The notes under the pieces: model-generated
Database searches by the model: none
Told to the model about the DNA's origin: nothing
Seen by the model: the letters and a program-made list of their open reading frames with translations, nothing else
Made by a program: the position numbers and the translations under genes
Virus record (IMG/VR): IMGVR_UViG_3300017917_004642
Location: 19,577 to 83,576 of that record
Origin: a virus
Reading direction: 5' to 3' (one strand)
DNA length: 64,000 bases
In this document: positions 42,218 to 52,400 of the stretch, in pieces
Layout of the letters: the number at the start of each line of letters is the position of its first letter
Numbering within the stretch: position 1 is the stretch's first letter

Positions 42218-42616
42218 TTCATCAAACGTTGCACCTCTCATATATGCCAATGGTCTAAATTCGATTACTTTATCGTTTATTAATTGGGTTAGAACATCTT
42301 TCTTTATGATCTTTTCCATAGTGATCAAAAAGCTTTCCATGTAGGGTCCAATCTTTTCTCCAACGTCTCCTGGTAAACTTCCAAGTTTTTCCCCCGATTC
42401 CTGGATTGGCTTGGTAAAGATTATTTTTTCGATGACTCCTTTTTGTAAAAGTCTAAGAGCTGTATAGCAGGCAGAAAATGTTTTAGAAGATCCAGCAGGT
42501 CCCCAACAAAAGGTAATCGTATTGTTGAAGATTGTTTCTGAATACTCTTTTTGTTTTGGTGATAATGAAATGTCTAAAAATGAGCTTGCGGTTAACTTGT
42601 TTTTTCCTACTGGCAT
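41915..42616 (-). CDS. phoH: PhoH N-terminal half fused to split-intein N-fragment
   Basis: In this 233-residue product residues 1-133 are the PhoH N-half, with a P-loop G39-P-A-G-S-S-K-T46 (the usual Gly before Lys is Ser), IIFTKPIQESGEKLGSLPGD and the junction YMRGATFDE. Residue 134 is intein Cys1 (CLISGEKILTNKGYITVDQI), block A. Block B follows near residue 205 as V-T-D-S-H-K-F-Y-T with the T-x-x-H pair. The intein part is 100 residues, typical for a split N-fragment, and ends without an endonuclease domain. The break lies just ahead of Walker B, a favoured intein site. Splicing in trans with the product ending at 40681 would restore PhoH. Confidence 0.87.
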   Translation of the reverse strand: MPVGKNKLTASSFLDISLSPKQKEYSETIFNNTITFCWGPAGSSKTFSACYTALRLLQKGVIEKIIFTKPIQESGEKLGSLPGDVGEKIGPYMESFLITMEKIIKKDVLTQLINDKVIEFRPLAYMRGATFDECLISGEKILTNKGYITVDQIFEDASNGIYHIVITSNPKGELEEKELDAISMSLTNKYICVELENGSSINVTDSHKFYTSNRGIVEAKDLTEEDDIIYYEM

Positions 42617-42639
42617 ATTTGAGTGTTTGTTAATAGTGT

Positions 42640-42648
42640 GATATATAT
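42640..42648 (+). promoter_or_regulatory. Candidate late promoter box GATATATAT, divergent region
   Basis: The box lies 33 bases before the start at 42682. The reverse strand of the same site reads AATATATAT, 24 bases ahead of the phoH start, so the site could serve both directions. The leader also holds a small hairpin TTTCTA-AACT-TAGAAA at 42648-42663. Confidence 0.5.
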
Positions 42649-42681
42649 TTCTAAACTTAGAAACTAAAAAATTGACCTCAA

Positions 42682-43566
42682 ATGGCTACAGTAAGCACTA
42701 CTTCAATTCTAGGATCTGATTCAATTTCTGGATCTAGACCCACAATTAATTCTAATTTTCAGATTTTAGAAAACTGGATTAATCAATACAATAATGTATT
42801 TGGCATTGATTCAACGAATGGTATTTTGGACCTTTCTGCTGCTTCAACTGGAAGAGTATCAGCTAGAACCGGAAGATTTGACCAAATCATCGTTCCGAGC
42901 GGAGGAACAGCACTTGCCCAGATTCTTTCAACAGGTTCTGCTTCTTTCGTTAGTACAGCAACAACGACTTTAACAGCAAGCGGGGCATCAACTTTAAATG
43001 GTGTTTTCACTTCAAACAATAGCTCGACATTTAACTCGACGACTAATCTTTTTGGCGCAACCAACCTTAATAGCTCATTCACAATCTCTTCTGCTGGTCA
43101 CTTTGTTGGACAAAATACAACTTATGCAACTGGTGCAACTGCTGGAACTGCCTTCCCTGCTAACACCCTTGGTGGTGGCGGTAGAGCTTCTTCTCTAGCT
43201 GTACCTTACCAAATCACTGGTTTAGAGGATATCATCTATGCTCAGTGTGGTGGCGGATTTTATATGACAGTTGGAACTACCGGTGCTACTGCTTCTAATT
43301 TGGCTGCAGGTACAAGAATTACCATTATCAATACTGGAGGAACAGGCGGATTTATAGCTACTGGAATTCAAAACGGTGGAGCATATTACACTGGATTTAA
43401 TACCCAAGCATCTTATGGTAATTTCCCATCCACTGGAATAACATGTGATAATTTAAGACCTTACCAATCAGCTTTACAGCTTCAATGGGAACCAAGAGTA
43501 GGAAAAGGAACCGGCACACAAGAGGGATCTTGGGTAGTTTTGGGTTCTTCAAAAATGACTTGGTAA
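42682..43566 (+). CDS. Tail fibre-like protein
   Basis: The 294-residue protein is rich in Ser, Thr, Gly and Asn with repetitive beta pattern (residues about 75-150), as in trimeric fibres. The N-terminus (RPTINSNFQILENWINQ) resembles the attachment segments of the two collagen-like fibres further on (KINSNFDSLIQNG). The C-terminal part (LQLQWEPRVGKGTGTQEGSW) looks like a small folded head domain. It opens a unit behind a GATATATAT box. No enzymatic motif is visible. Confidence 0.6.
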   Translation: MATVSTTSILGSDSISGSRPTINSNFQILENWINQYNNVFGIDSTNGILDLSAASTGRVSARTGRFDQIIVPSGGTALAQILSTGSASFVSTATTTLTASGASTLNGVFTSNNSSTFNSTTNLFGATNLNSSFTISSAGHFVGQNTTYATGATAGTAFPANTLGGGGRASSLAVPYQITGLEDIIYAQCGGGFYMTVGTTGATASNLAAGTRITIINTGGTGGFIATGIQNGGAYYTGFNTQASYGNFPSTGITCDNLRPYQSALQLQWEPRVGKGTGTQEGSWVVLGSSKMTW

Positions 43567-43582
43567 TAATAAAATTTTCTAA

Positions 43583-45796
43583 ATGGCAAAAACCCCGTTT
43601 ATACGTCCTTTACAGGTTCAAGGTGGTACATTCTACGCCTTTTCTTCTGCTGCAGAAGACTTATCTTTTACTTTCAATAATTCTGTAAATAAATTTAAGT
43701 TTTCTAAATTTGCTTTGCTTAACATCCCAGAAATAAATTCTGGTGATCCCTTGGGTAATAGCTTGAAGTTGAACGCTCCCGACAGTGCATTCATAGACAA
43801 AGCTACAAATGCTCAGAATATAATTACCAATAACGCAAACGTTAATTTTTCTCAAAGTTTCCAAAGTTATTGCCTTAACCTAGAAACAACAATCTTAAGC
43901 GGTTCTGATTACGATTCAAGTCTAAAACAGAATATCTCAGAGAGAGTATTTTGGAAATGGCTTAAAGAACTTGGTGGAATGAGATATCAACCAGCTTCTT
44001 CGGATCAGGTTGTTTCTACACTGGACCAGAACACTGTTTTAACCATTAACAATATACCAGTTACACAAAAAAGATATGTCGAAGGTGATCCTGCAGGCGG
44101 AACTGGATCCTATGGTTTAACTGGAGCAACCTACAATAGAGTTGTTCAGTACATTGGAAACCTTGACATTGTAAATTCTGTAAAAAACAACAGTAACACA
44201 TATTCTGAAGTTTATGTTTTAGTTCCAACCAAAGACGGTAACACGCCAACTGTTCTTTTTAAGAATGTAACGGATCAGAACTACCTATTGGATTATGGCT
44301 GGACTAATAATCCGGCGGATCCTTTGAATGACGAATATTTAACAGGACGTGCATATGATGAGTTGAACCCTAGCGGATTAACAAATTTAGCAATATTCGA
44401 TGACGATGTAATCGGACAACCCACCGTTACTTTTACCGAAACATCAAACGGAGCAACAGGATCTGGTAACTGGTATTCTCCAAGAGCAATAGCAGATACA
44501 TATTTTAGCGATCAGCTGTTTACCGATCCTACAGCACAAATCCTTAGCAAATCATATGCCGGTGCTACTTCAGGAAATGGTTTTCAACAGTATGTTAGAA
44601 CAAAATTAGATTCTATCGGAATTGATTTTGACCCAAATTCATACAAACAGATCGTCGATGACCCTACAATTTCTACTCTAGAAGAATTCAACGCAACATC
44701 GCTTTCTGGTGATTTCCAGTTTAATGCAGTTCTTATCTATTATGATGTGTACGATCCAGCAATCCCTGCAGATTCTGCTACTAATTTATATGGGGTTCTT
44801 TTTCTAGATGATGTACAAGATACTGGGACAGGAACTTTTAAAATTCCAACGTTTACCAAATACAAGCCAAATCCAGTTACCAAACTAAACGGAAATTCAT
44901 ACGGATTAAAGCTTAATATCAAATTTGATGTAGACATCGATCAAACTGGAGTAGAACAAGCGATTAACGACTACTCACCTTTTTCTTTGACCATGTTTAT
45001 GGATGCTGTAAATGTTTTGCAAGACGCATCATCTACATTAAATAACACAGCATCAATTTATGCAGGTCTTGAAGATAGAGTAAGTTCTTTGGAAAATTTG
45101 GTTCTTTCGTCAGAAACAACTTTTAATATTGACAGAAGAATAGCTAATCTGGAGAATGCACTTGCAGCAAATCAAGCACTTTTCAACAACACTCAGGCTG
45201 TTATGGGATTGATCAACCAGAACTATGAATTGATCAGAGCTATTATCAACAATGAAACATCTGTTGAAATATCTTACAACCTGAATTTGATTAAGCAGGG
45301 ACAGGGTGTGATAGTTGACAGAAGCGTACCAAATCAGCTTACAATTTCCAACGATACTCAGGATTATCACATAGGAGAAAGAAATGGAACAATCACTTTA
45401 CAGAACGTTTCACCCAACGTTGTGGTTCTTGAAACATTTGGTAACTATGTAAAACACATCAACAACGGAACTCCAATCGCTCTTTCTTCTGATCTAGTTA
45501 TAAGAATCGACGACTCAACTAGAACTAACTGGAGACAGGGTCAGGTAATGAGATTCTCTTTTGGCGATCAAATAATTCCCGGTGATTACAATGTTACTTT
45601 CCTAACTAACTCGGTTGGAAAATTCCCATTAGGTGATCCAACAAATGTCCCATACTCAACATTAATCATATCTCTTACCAACACTGAGTTTGCTTTGTAC
45701 GATTATAAGCCAGTGATAGATATTGTTTGTATTGATCCAGTTAACCTTATTTTCCAGGTTGATCAAGTCGGAAAAAGTTTAACCAATAACGAGTAA
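43583..45796 (+). CDS. Uncharacterised tail/baseplate structural protein
   Basis: The 737-residue product is not recognised. It has a beta-rich N-terminal two thirds with aromatic clusters (FWKWLKELGGMRYQP near residue 125), then a helical or coiled-coil segment near residues 480-560 (RVSSLENLVLSSETTFNIDR) that could trimerise the chain. A C-terminal beta domain follows. It starts after a short A-rich leader with Ala as second residue. By position it belongs to the distal tail or fibre set. Confidence 0.55.
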   Translation: MAKTPFIRPLQVQGGTFYAFSSAAEDLSFTFNNSVNKFKFSKFALLNIPEINSGDPLGNSLKLNAPDSAFIDKATNAQNIITNNANVNFSQSFQSYCLNLETTILSGSDYDSSLKQNISERVFWKWLKELGGMRYQPASSDQVVSTLDQNTVLTINNIPVTQKRYVEGDPAGGTGSYGLTGATYNRVVQYIGNLDIVNSVKNNSNTYSEVYVLVPTKDGNTPTVLFKNVTDQNYLLDYGWTNNPADPLNDEYLTGRAYDELNPSGLTNLAIFDDDVIGQPTVTFTETSNGATGSGNWYSPRAIADTYFSDQLFTDPTAQILSKSYAGATSGNGFQQYVRTKLDSIGIDFDPNSYKQIVDDPTISTLEEFNATSLSGDFQFNAVLIYYDVYDPAIPADSATNLYGVLFLDDVQDTGTGTFKIPTFTKYKPNPVTKLNGNSYGLKLNIKFDVDIDQTGVEQAINDYSPFSLTMFMDAVNVLQDASSTLNNTASIYAGLEDRVSSLENLVLSSETTFNIDRRIANLENALAANQALFNNTQAVMGLINQNYELIRAIINNETSVEISYNLNLIKQGQGVIVDRSVPNQLTISNDTQDYHIGERNGTITLQNVSPNVVVLETFGNYVKHINNGTPIALSSDLVIRIDDSTRTNWRQGQVMRFSFGDQIIPGDYNVTFLTNSVGKFPLGDPTNVPYSTLIISLTNTEFALYDYKPVIDIVCIDPVNLIFQVDQVGKSLTNNE

Positions 45797-45811
45797 AATT
45801 TTAAATAGAAA

Positions 45812-48800
45812 ATGTCAGGCACCCAAAATTCTATAAGTTCTCTAGTAGCTCAGTTTCTGAGACTTCAGAAAAACTCTATTGAGATTATCAATGGTTTAAA
45901 CGAAGTTGCAACTTCTACTAACGAGACGGTTCAAATTGAAATGCTAGATGAAGCAGGCTTACCTACTAATGCTAGCATACCAGCGTATGGTTACTTAAGA
46001 AGCCAGATACAAAGACTTGATTCAAACATTCAAGCATTGTCTGGACTTGGCGATAATTTTTCCACTGTTAGAAATCCAGATGGAACTTATTCACAGATTT
46101 ATAAATCTCAACCTTTAAGAGATCCAACTCCCCTTGTTAATTTACAGGTACCTAGCACATTCTCAACACGTGACAATTGGTTTTTTGAAAGCTTTTTGTC
46201 TCCGCTTCTTTATATTAATATCGATGTTACGGGTCAAATACCCGATGATGCTGACCGGATTCAGGTAAAAAGAATCATAGCAAACACAGATACCGATGTT
46301 AAGAAATCTTATTTCGATCAGAATCTTGATGGCAGAAACGATATCAGTGAGCAAGAATTTATCAATGAGCTTGTTAATAATGGGATTACATATTTTGTAG
46401 ACGAGGACACAATTCCATTGCCTTTAAGAACAATTAGAAACAAGGGAACTTTTAGCGTTATCTCTTTTTATGACGATACTGTAAGCACGACAGATGCAAA
46501 CGGACAGGTTGTTCAAGAAACAAGAAGAAACTACAAACTTAATAACATCCAGTACACTGATACGACAACTGGTGTAGAAAACGGAAGAACACTTCAGGTT
46601 GGGAATTTCCTACTAACTACAGATGGATCTAGATATGAGATTACGTCAATCAATATAGCAGAAACATCAGTGCAGCTGAAGAGAACTTCTGGTTATCAGC
46701 CAGTTCAAATTGGTGCTGATACTTTAAGCCTACTTTCAACCCAATTCAGTCAGAGATTCGTACAAGTAAATGTCGGATATGACGAAAGACAGGGAGTTTT
46801 CTTTAAGAAAATAGACGATAACTATAACATAGTAGCTTCAACTTGGTCTCCTGGTATAGTTTTCTTCTCAAATCAATTAAGAATAAACACGTCTGGTGGG
46901 GTACAAACTCTAGAGCAATTTTATTTAACGTCAGTAGCGGATTTAGGCCAGATCTTTCTTGGTATGGCCAAAGAAAAGAAGATCAATGCAATTAGCGGAT
47001 TGGTCCCAGATTCTCCAACTATTACTGCGGATAATTTCAGAGTAGTACAAATAAATACTCAGCTTACACAAGGTACTGATGTTCAAACACTTAACGAAAA
47101 GATTGCACTAAAATCCACTTTACAAAGTGAAATCCTACAACTTGATACTGCAATCAACACGGCAAGATCTCAGATTAATAACGTAAGTACTGTTTCTGTT
47201 TTGCCGCAGTCTGGTGTTTTACAGCCTTTAGCTATTTCAGCAAGCAACTCGCTTACATCAACAACACAAAACACACAAGCTCTTCAAGCAAACTTAAATT
47301 CTTTAACCCAGCAGAGAGTACAAAAGCAGCAGCTTTTGGCTTCTGTTGTTAGCGATATCTCAACACTTTCTACCAACACCCCGCAACTTGTTGCCGAGCC
47401 TAAATATAGAGTTAGAGGATTCTGGCCTATTCCACAGCCAAAGCAAAGCCCATCTACTGGACCACAATCTGTTATCCAGTTCATCATTGAGTACAGGTAT
47501 TTAAGTGATTCTGGTGTAGCACCATCAGTGCAACAGATCCAATTCCTGGATTTAAATGGACAGAAGAAAACAGGAGCTTTCAGCAACTGGACTAAAGTTG
47601 TTACCGACATCAGAAAAAAAGTATATGATCCGAACACAGGAACATATGTTTGGTCACCAGAATTTACTGATGATGCTGATGCTAACAATATAAATCAATT
47701 GGACATCCCAATCACTAAAGGTGAAAAAGTAGAAATTAGAATTCAGTCAGTTTCAGAAGCTGGCTGGCCAGATAATCCATTAACATCGGATTATAGCGAT
47801 TCTGTAACAGTTTCTTTCCCTGCAGATGCCACAACACAGAATGCTGCTGCATCTCTTGTTAATAATATGAAAGATGAGGCTGTGCTTGCAATTCAACAGG
47901 ATTTGAGTGCTAAGGGTGTAGACGGTCTTTTGTCAAAACAGTTTACTAACGGTTCAAAAACATATTACTTGGATGCTCCGAGTGTAGCAAGCGGATTCTA
48001 CGATTCTTCTGGAACCCCAGTAGATTTATTTCAAAAATTAACAGAGCTTCAGGATCAATTGAACTCTTTGAGAGCAACAGTAGAAAAAGCAGTTGGTATA
48101 CTACAGGTTTACATTGTAGACAGCAACGGAAGTTCACAAATAGTTACTAGCGGACAGACAATTAAATTGAACGCTGGCTATTACAATCAGATCTTTACCA
48201 ACCCAACAACATCAGATGCCGGAAAAATTGCAGCAAAAATTTATCAGCTTAAACTTGTAAATAGCGCTGCTGGACTTCTCGAATTGGCTTCTTCTTTGCC
48301 AGGAGGTTTAGATACCCTTGCCGGTACTTCTAGCACATATTCTCTCCCTGCTGGATATGCTACCAATCTAAGATACGGAGAAATATCCATTTCAGTGACT
48401 TCTTTGACACCTGCGGATATTATTCCTCCTGGTTCTACTGGTAATGCAAACGATGAATCTTTCCAGCAACTAAGACAAGCAGCACCGTACGTATCTGGTA
48501 ATGCAAATAGCCAATTCATTTACCCAAGATGGAAATCAGTTGGCCTAGATCAGAATCTTTACTTCACCCCAACTTCTTATGTCTCTGGATACGATTACAC
48601 AGGAAATCCTAGTGGATACCCGCAGAACGGTAGCTCACTGATTCCATACGATCCAACAATTTCTACCGTTCCTACAGCATCTGGTACAAATGGTTCTGTT
48701 TGGAATGGAGGATACACAGGTACAACTGGTTCTTATATTGGATTGGGTAACGGATATCTAAGTGAATTCTGTATTCATAAAGACCATCCTGCTTTGTCAA

Positions 48801-49384
48801 CCGGTCAATCTTTTACAAATCTAGTAAAACCCGATTATTCTGGCGGTATAGTAGTTTATCCATACTTCAGACAATCTGATTATTTCTACAATGATAATTC
48901 TATCCCGAATTACTGGATGCAATTGGGCTATTCACCTGTTACAACTGATTTCGTACAAGGTGCTACAGCAACTAGAGAGGATTCGATGTATCCCTATAAG
49001 CTAGGATTTGAAAACAATGACGAATGGTTATTGGGAAGATATAGCTGTGGATCTTATTTATTTTTAGGTCCAGTAACATCTTCTTCGATCCAAGTACAAG
49101 GTTCAACTTCTTTAGCCAGCCAATATGTTCAAACCGGAGACAATAATGCAATCATCATTCCTTTGGTTTATCAGTTTAGAGCAACGGATAAACTTGGATA
49201 TGTCGGTGGGTTTAGAGCAAACGGAAATCCAACTAATATCACATACACCAAAAAATTAGGAATCGATATACAGGTTAGGAATCAAAGTCCTTTCTCCTTC
49301 GATCTTGAAGTTACTGCGAAGTATAAAAATGATACACTATCTTCGCCCAACTTTGCAACACAAGGAGGGACTAATTTAGGGTAA
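45812..49384 (+). CDS. Large tail protein with a calcium-loop-like motif and central coiled coil
   Basis: This 1190-residue protein has no recognised family. Residues 169-180 read D-Q-N-L-D-G-R-N-D-I-S-E, matching the D-x-N-x-D-G...E calcium-binding loop pattern. A Gln/Leu-rich coiled coil lies near residues 425-535 (LKSTLQSEILQLDTAINTAR). Ig-like beta domains follow (residues 545-680), with another helical piece near 745-780. The C-terminal 350 residues are Tyr/Gly/Ser-rich beta, as in receptor-facing proteins. It may be a fibre connector or baseplate periphery protein. Confidence 0.55.
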   Translation: MSGTQNSISSLVAQFLRLQKNSIEIINGLNEVATSTNETVQIEMLDEAGLPTNASIPAYGYLRSQIQRLDSNIQALSGLGDNFSTVRNPDGTYSQIYKSQPLRDPTPLVNLQVPSTFSTRDNWFFESFLSPLLYINIDVTGQIPDDADRIQVKRIIANTDTDVKKSYFDQNLDGRNDISEQEFINELVNNGITYFVDEDTIPLPLRTIRNKGTFSVISFYDDTVSTTDANGQVVQETRRNYKLNNIQYTDTTTGVENGRTLQVGNFLLTTDGSRYEITSINIAETSVQLKRTSGYQPVQIGADTLSLLSTQFSQRFVQVNVGYDERQGVFFKKIDDNYNIVASTWSPGIVFFSNQLRINTSGGVQTLEQFYLTSVADLGQIFLGMAKEKKINAISGLVPDSPTITADNFRVVQINTQLTQGTDVQTLNEKIALKSTLQSEILQLDTAINTARSQINNVSTVSVLPQSGVLQPLAISASNSLTSTTQNTQALQANLNSLTQQRVQKQQLLASVVSDISTLSTNTPQLVAEPKYRVRGFWPIPQPKQSPSTGPQSVIQFIIEYRYLSDSGVAPSVQQIQFLDLNGQKKTGAFSNWTKVVTDIRKKVYDPNTGTYVWSPEFTDDADANNINQLDIPITKGEKVEIRIQSVSEAGWPDNPLTSDYSDSVTVSFPADATTQNAAASLVNNMKDEAVLAIQQDLSAKGVDGLLSKQFTNGSKTYYLDAPSVASGFYDSSGTPVDLFQKLTELQDQLNSLRATVEKAVGILQVYIVDSNGSSQIVTSGQTIKLNAGYYNQIFTNPTTSDAGKIAAKIYQLKLVNSAAGLLELASSLPGGLDTLAGTSSTYSLPAGYATNLRYGEISISVTSLTPADIIPPGSTGNANDESFQQLRQAAPYVSGNANSQFIYPRWKSVGLDQNLYFTPTSYVSGYDYTGNPSGYPQNGSSLIPYDPTISTVPTASGTNGSVWNGGYTGTTGSYIGLGNGYLSEFCIHKDHPALSTGQSFTNLVKPDYSGGIVVYPYFRQSDYFYNDNSIPNYWMQLGYSPVTTDFVQGATATREDSMYPYKLGFENNDEWLLGRYSCGSYLFLGPVTSSSIQVQGSTSLASQYVQTGDNNAIIIPLVYQFRATDKLGYVGGFRANGNPTNITYTKKLGIDIQVRNQSPFSFDLEVTAKYKNDTLSSPNFATQGGTNLG

Positions 49385-49415
49385 TGTTTTATGTGTAACA
49401 ACAAGATAAAGTAAA

Positions 49416-52400
49416 ATGGCAGCACCTAAGCTTTTTGATTATAACTCTTCGTTCGGATTACTGAGAACGAATCCGAAAATTACTGGAAACGTTAAAGTTA
49501 CCCTGGACTCTCAGCAGGGTGTATGGCTTAATTCAATGGATGCCAATCCAACGTTAAGCGACCAAAGATTTAAAAAATATCAGGTTTCAGGTCAGAATAC
49601 TTATGCAAAAGATCTGTACAAGTTTTTTCAGGACGGCGGTACTAACAGTGATGTAATTTTTGAGGTTGGTAAATTCACAGACGGTGAAAGCAAACCAGTT
49701 GAGAATTTCTCGTCGCAGTATGATTTTTTCTATGGTTCTGGTGCATCTACTTTGATAGATAGAAATTATACAGAAAATTTCAGATATCTCCAACCATTAT
49801 GGTTGAGAAACGAATTGCCTGAATTTTTCGTTATATTTAAAGTACCCGGACCTTTGAGTTATCCATACTCAACAAATCAAACGTTAATTCAAGACGGGGT
49901 CCAATACAAGCTCATTCAGGATGTAAACTCAAGTCAAACATTTAAGATATCATACGGATTTGATAATAGCGGAACCCCTATCGAGTTTTCTGCTGGTCAA
50001 TTCTTCGATGGAAACTCAGTCTATAATTCATATACAGTCTTAAGTGGAACTGGCAAAGTTGTTGAAATGGACGAGCTTCTTTTCCAGCCAGAGGTAGATG
50101 ATGTTGAATCGTATTTTAACTCTAAAATACTTCCATATGCTACTGCAATAGCGACATATGATTTAAGATCTACAACTACAATTGGGAAGTATATCAGATC
50201 TATTGTAAATGATCCTGGATATTCTCAGAGCCCGATTGATTTCTCGTATCAGCTCAATGCTTATTCTTATTTTTATGGGGTTGATTACAAGAACGGGACC
50301 TTTACGAAAAAAGGAGAATTGCTCTATGATTTTCTTATCTCCAATGAATCAACACCACAGATAGATTTTGAAAATGCGATAACCGATGGATTTTCTAGAA
50401 ATGGTATAATTTCTGCAAACGTATTGAACATGGAGTTCTTATTCAATGATGCAGACTCTGATCTTTATACTATCAATAGATATTTTGGATGCTATGTTTC
50501 TAGAAACGATTTGGGAGAATTTGTACTCAATGGAGATTTTTTCTATAAATACAAAAACGAAGAAGGCAATAACAATTTACCAAAACCTTCACTTAATAAC
50601 GTAGGATACTTTAATAGTACAGCAAACAATTTCCAAAGCAGCACTACTGGTGTTAGACTTTATTACGAAGGAGCTTCTGGATGGATTCCTGGATCGGAGG
50701 ACGTTAACGTTTTAGATCCACAGAAACTGTATTACATAACGGATAAGAATGAAAATTTCTACAGCTTATCTAGATATGAAAATTACATCAGCACTTCAAA
50801 CACGTGGTCAAATAACACACCGGTTTATGCACAGTTTGGTCCATATAAGCAAGACGAAACTTTTGGTACAACAGGAACACCTGGATCCAAGAAAGGAAAT
50901 ATAGTAATTTCCGATACCTCTGTTAACCTTTTAGATTTTACTGGACCGGGAGAAAAAATAGGGAGTTTCCCTGGCATTTTACCAAATAGTAAAGGTAATG
51001 CAAATCTAAATGTTGAGTTCTTAAAGAATTATACCCTTTCAAATCCTGTTACATTCAAAATCATTTGGCCAAATGGATCACAGGGTAACATGCAGGAAAG
51101 ATTTGACTTGATCCAATCTGGCGAATTTGGCGGTACACTCTTAGGATGGATGGAAGGATCATCTTATAATATAGGGAATAGCCACTATTTTAATTTTTTA
51201 CAGGGTACACCATCAGAGATTGCTAAATCTTTCTCTGCTTGTGTTTCTAGCATAAGTGAAGTTGTTTGGGATTCTGCCACATCACAGAATAATTCTATCA
51301 TTAAAATAAAGAATGCTGGATCAAAAGAAAACACAAATTATAAAATAGGTGTATTTTCGGATTATGCTTCTTTCCTGACAGTTTACCAGGGTATTTGGGA
51401 CAATTCTCTATCTTATTCAGCAGGTGACGTTGTAAACTTTGCAGATACTTATTACTCTGCAATAAATAACGTCAATGCACCAAGTGCTGGGTATTTTAAC
51501 GATAGCCCAATTGATGATATAGTTAATTGGGAAAAGTACAACACGTTCAGTGAAAGCGGTTATTTAAAGATCGGAAACTCAGATGCATCAACTCTGGATA
51601 AAAATGTTAATTTCAACGGCGGAACAGACTATCCAAAAAGTAGAGTTGCATTTAGCATTGCAGAAATTGATAAAATCGTACCAGGTGCCTGGATAGAAGT
51701 TGAAAGCGGAAGAGGAGTTACCGGATCAATGTCTGTTATAGAAAGTGTTTCAAGATATGTTGATCAGCCGATCTATGATGGAGATCCTCTTAAAACAATA
51801 GGTACTGTTACTGGGTTCAAAGGGTTTAATGAATTTTTGGTTGCAAATCTGCAGGATCAAAAAGCAGTCATTAACCTTGGATCTGATAGTAATTTCAATC
51901 TGTTTGAGATGTCGAAGTTGTATTCTGGAGTTTTCTCTTTCTTCGACCTTAAAGATTTTGATTTTGATTTTTTAACTTCTAATTACGGACAGACACCAAC
52001 CCCAGAATATCACAGATATTTTAAGCTTATCCCAGGACAACTTGGACAGATTGTACAGGGAACAAAATATCTTGTGAGACAAGGACAAGTTATTGTCGAT
52101 AAGGGAACTATTGACGAAAGAATCCTTGGGCCAGGAAAAGCTTTTATTGGCACTAGTGTTAGTTATTTTGAAGATTATGGATTTAATGTAAATGGAGAAG
52201 TTGCTGTTGTTGTTCCTGCAATATTTACACAAATAGGATGGGTAGATCCATCGTATACGTACACGTCTGGTAATATATCTGCAGAACAGAATTTAAACTC
52301 TTTCATTGGATTCTACGGCATCCAATCGATTTCTGAAACTAAGCCATCCCCACTCGATTCGGACAAAACACAATTGTTCGAGTATGGAAAATTAGAAACA

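Noticed and set aside
40256-42616. One ordinary intein-containing phoH gene broken by frameshift errors
   Set aside because: The breaks occur exactly at an ATG before the GIY-YIG domain and an ATG before the intein C-fragment, with 11- and 4-base overlaps. Fragment lengths match split inteins, and the nuclease is a complete protein.
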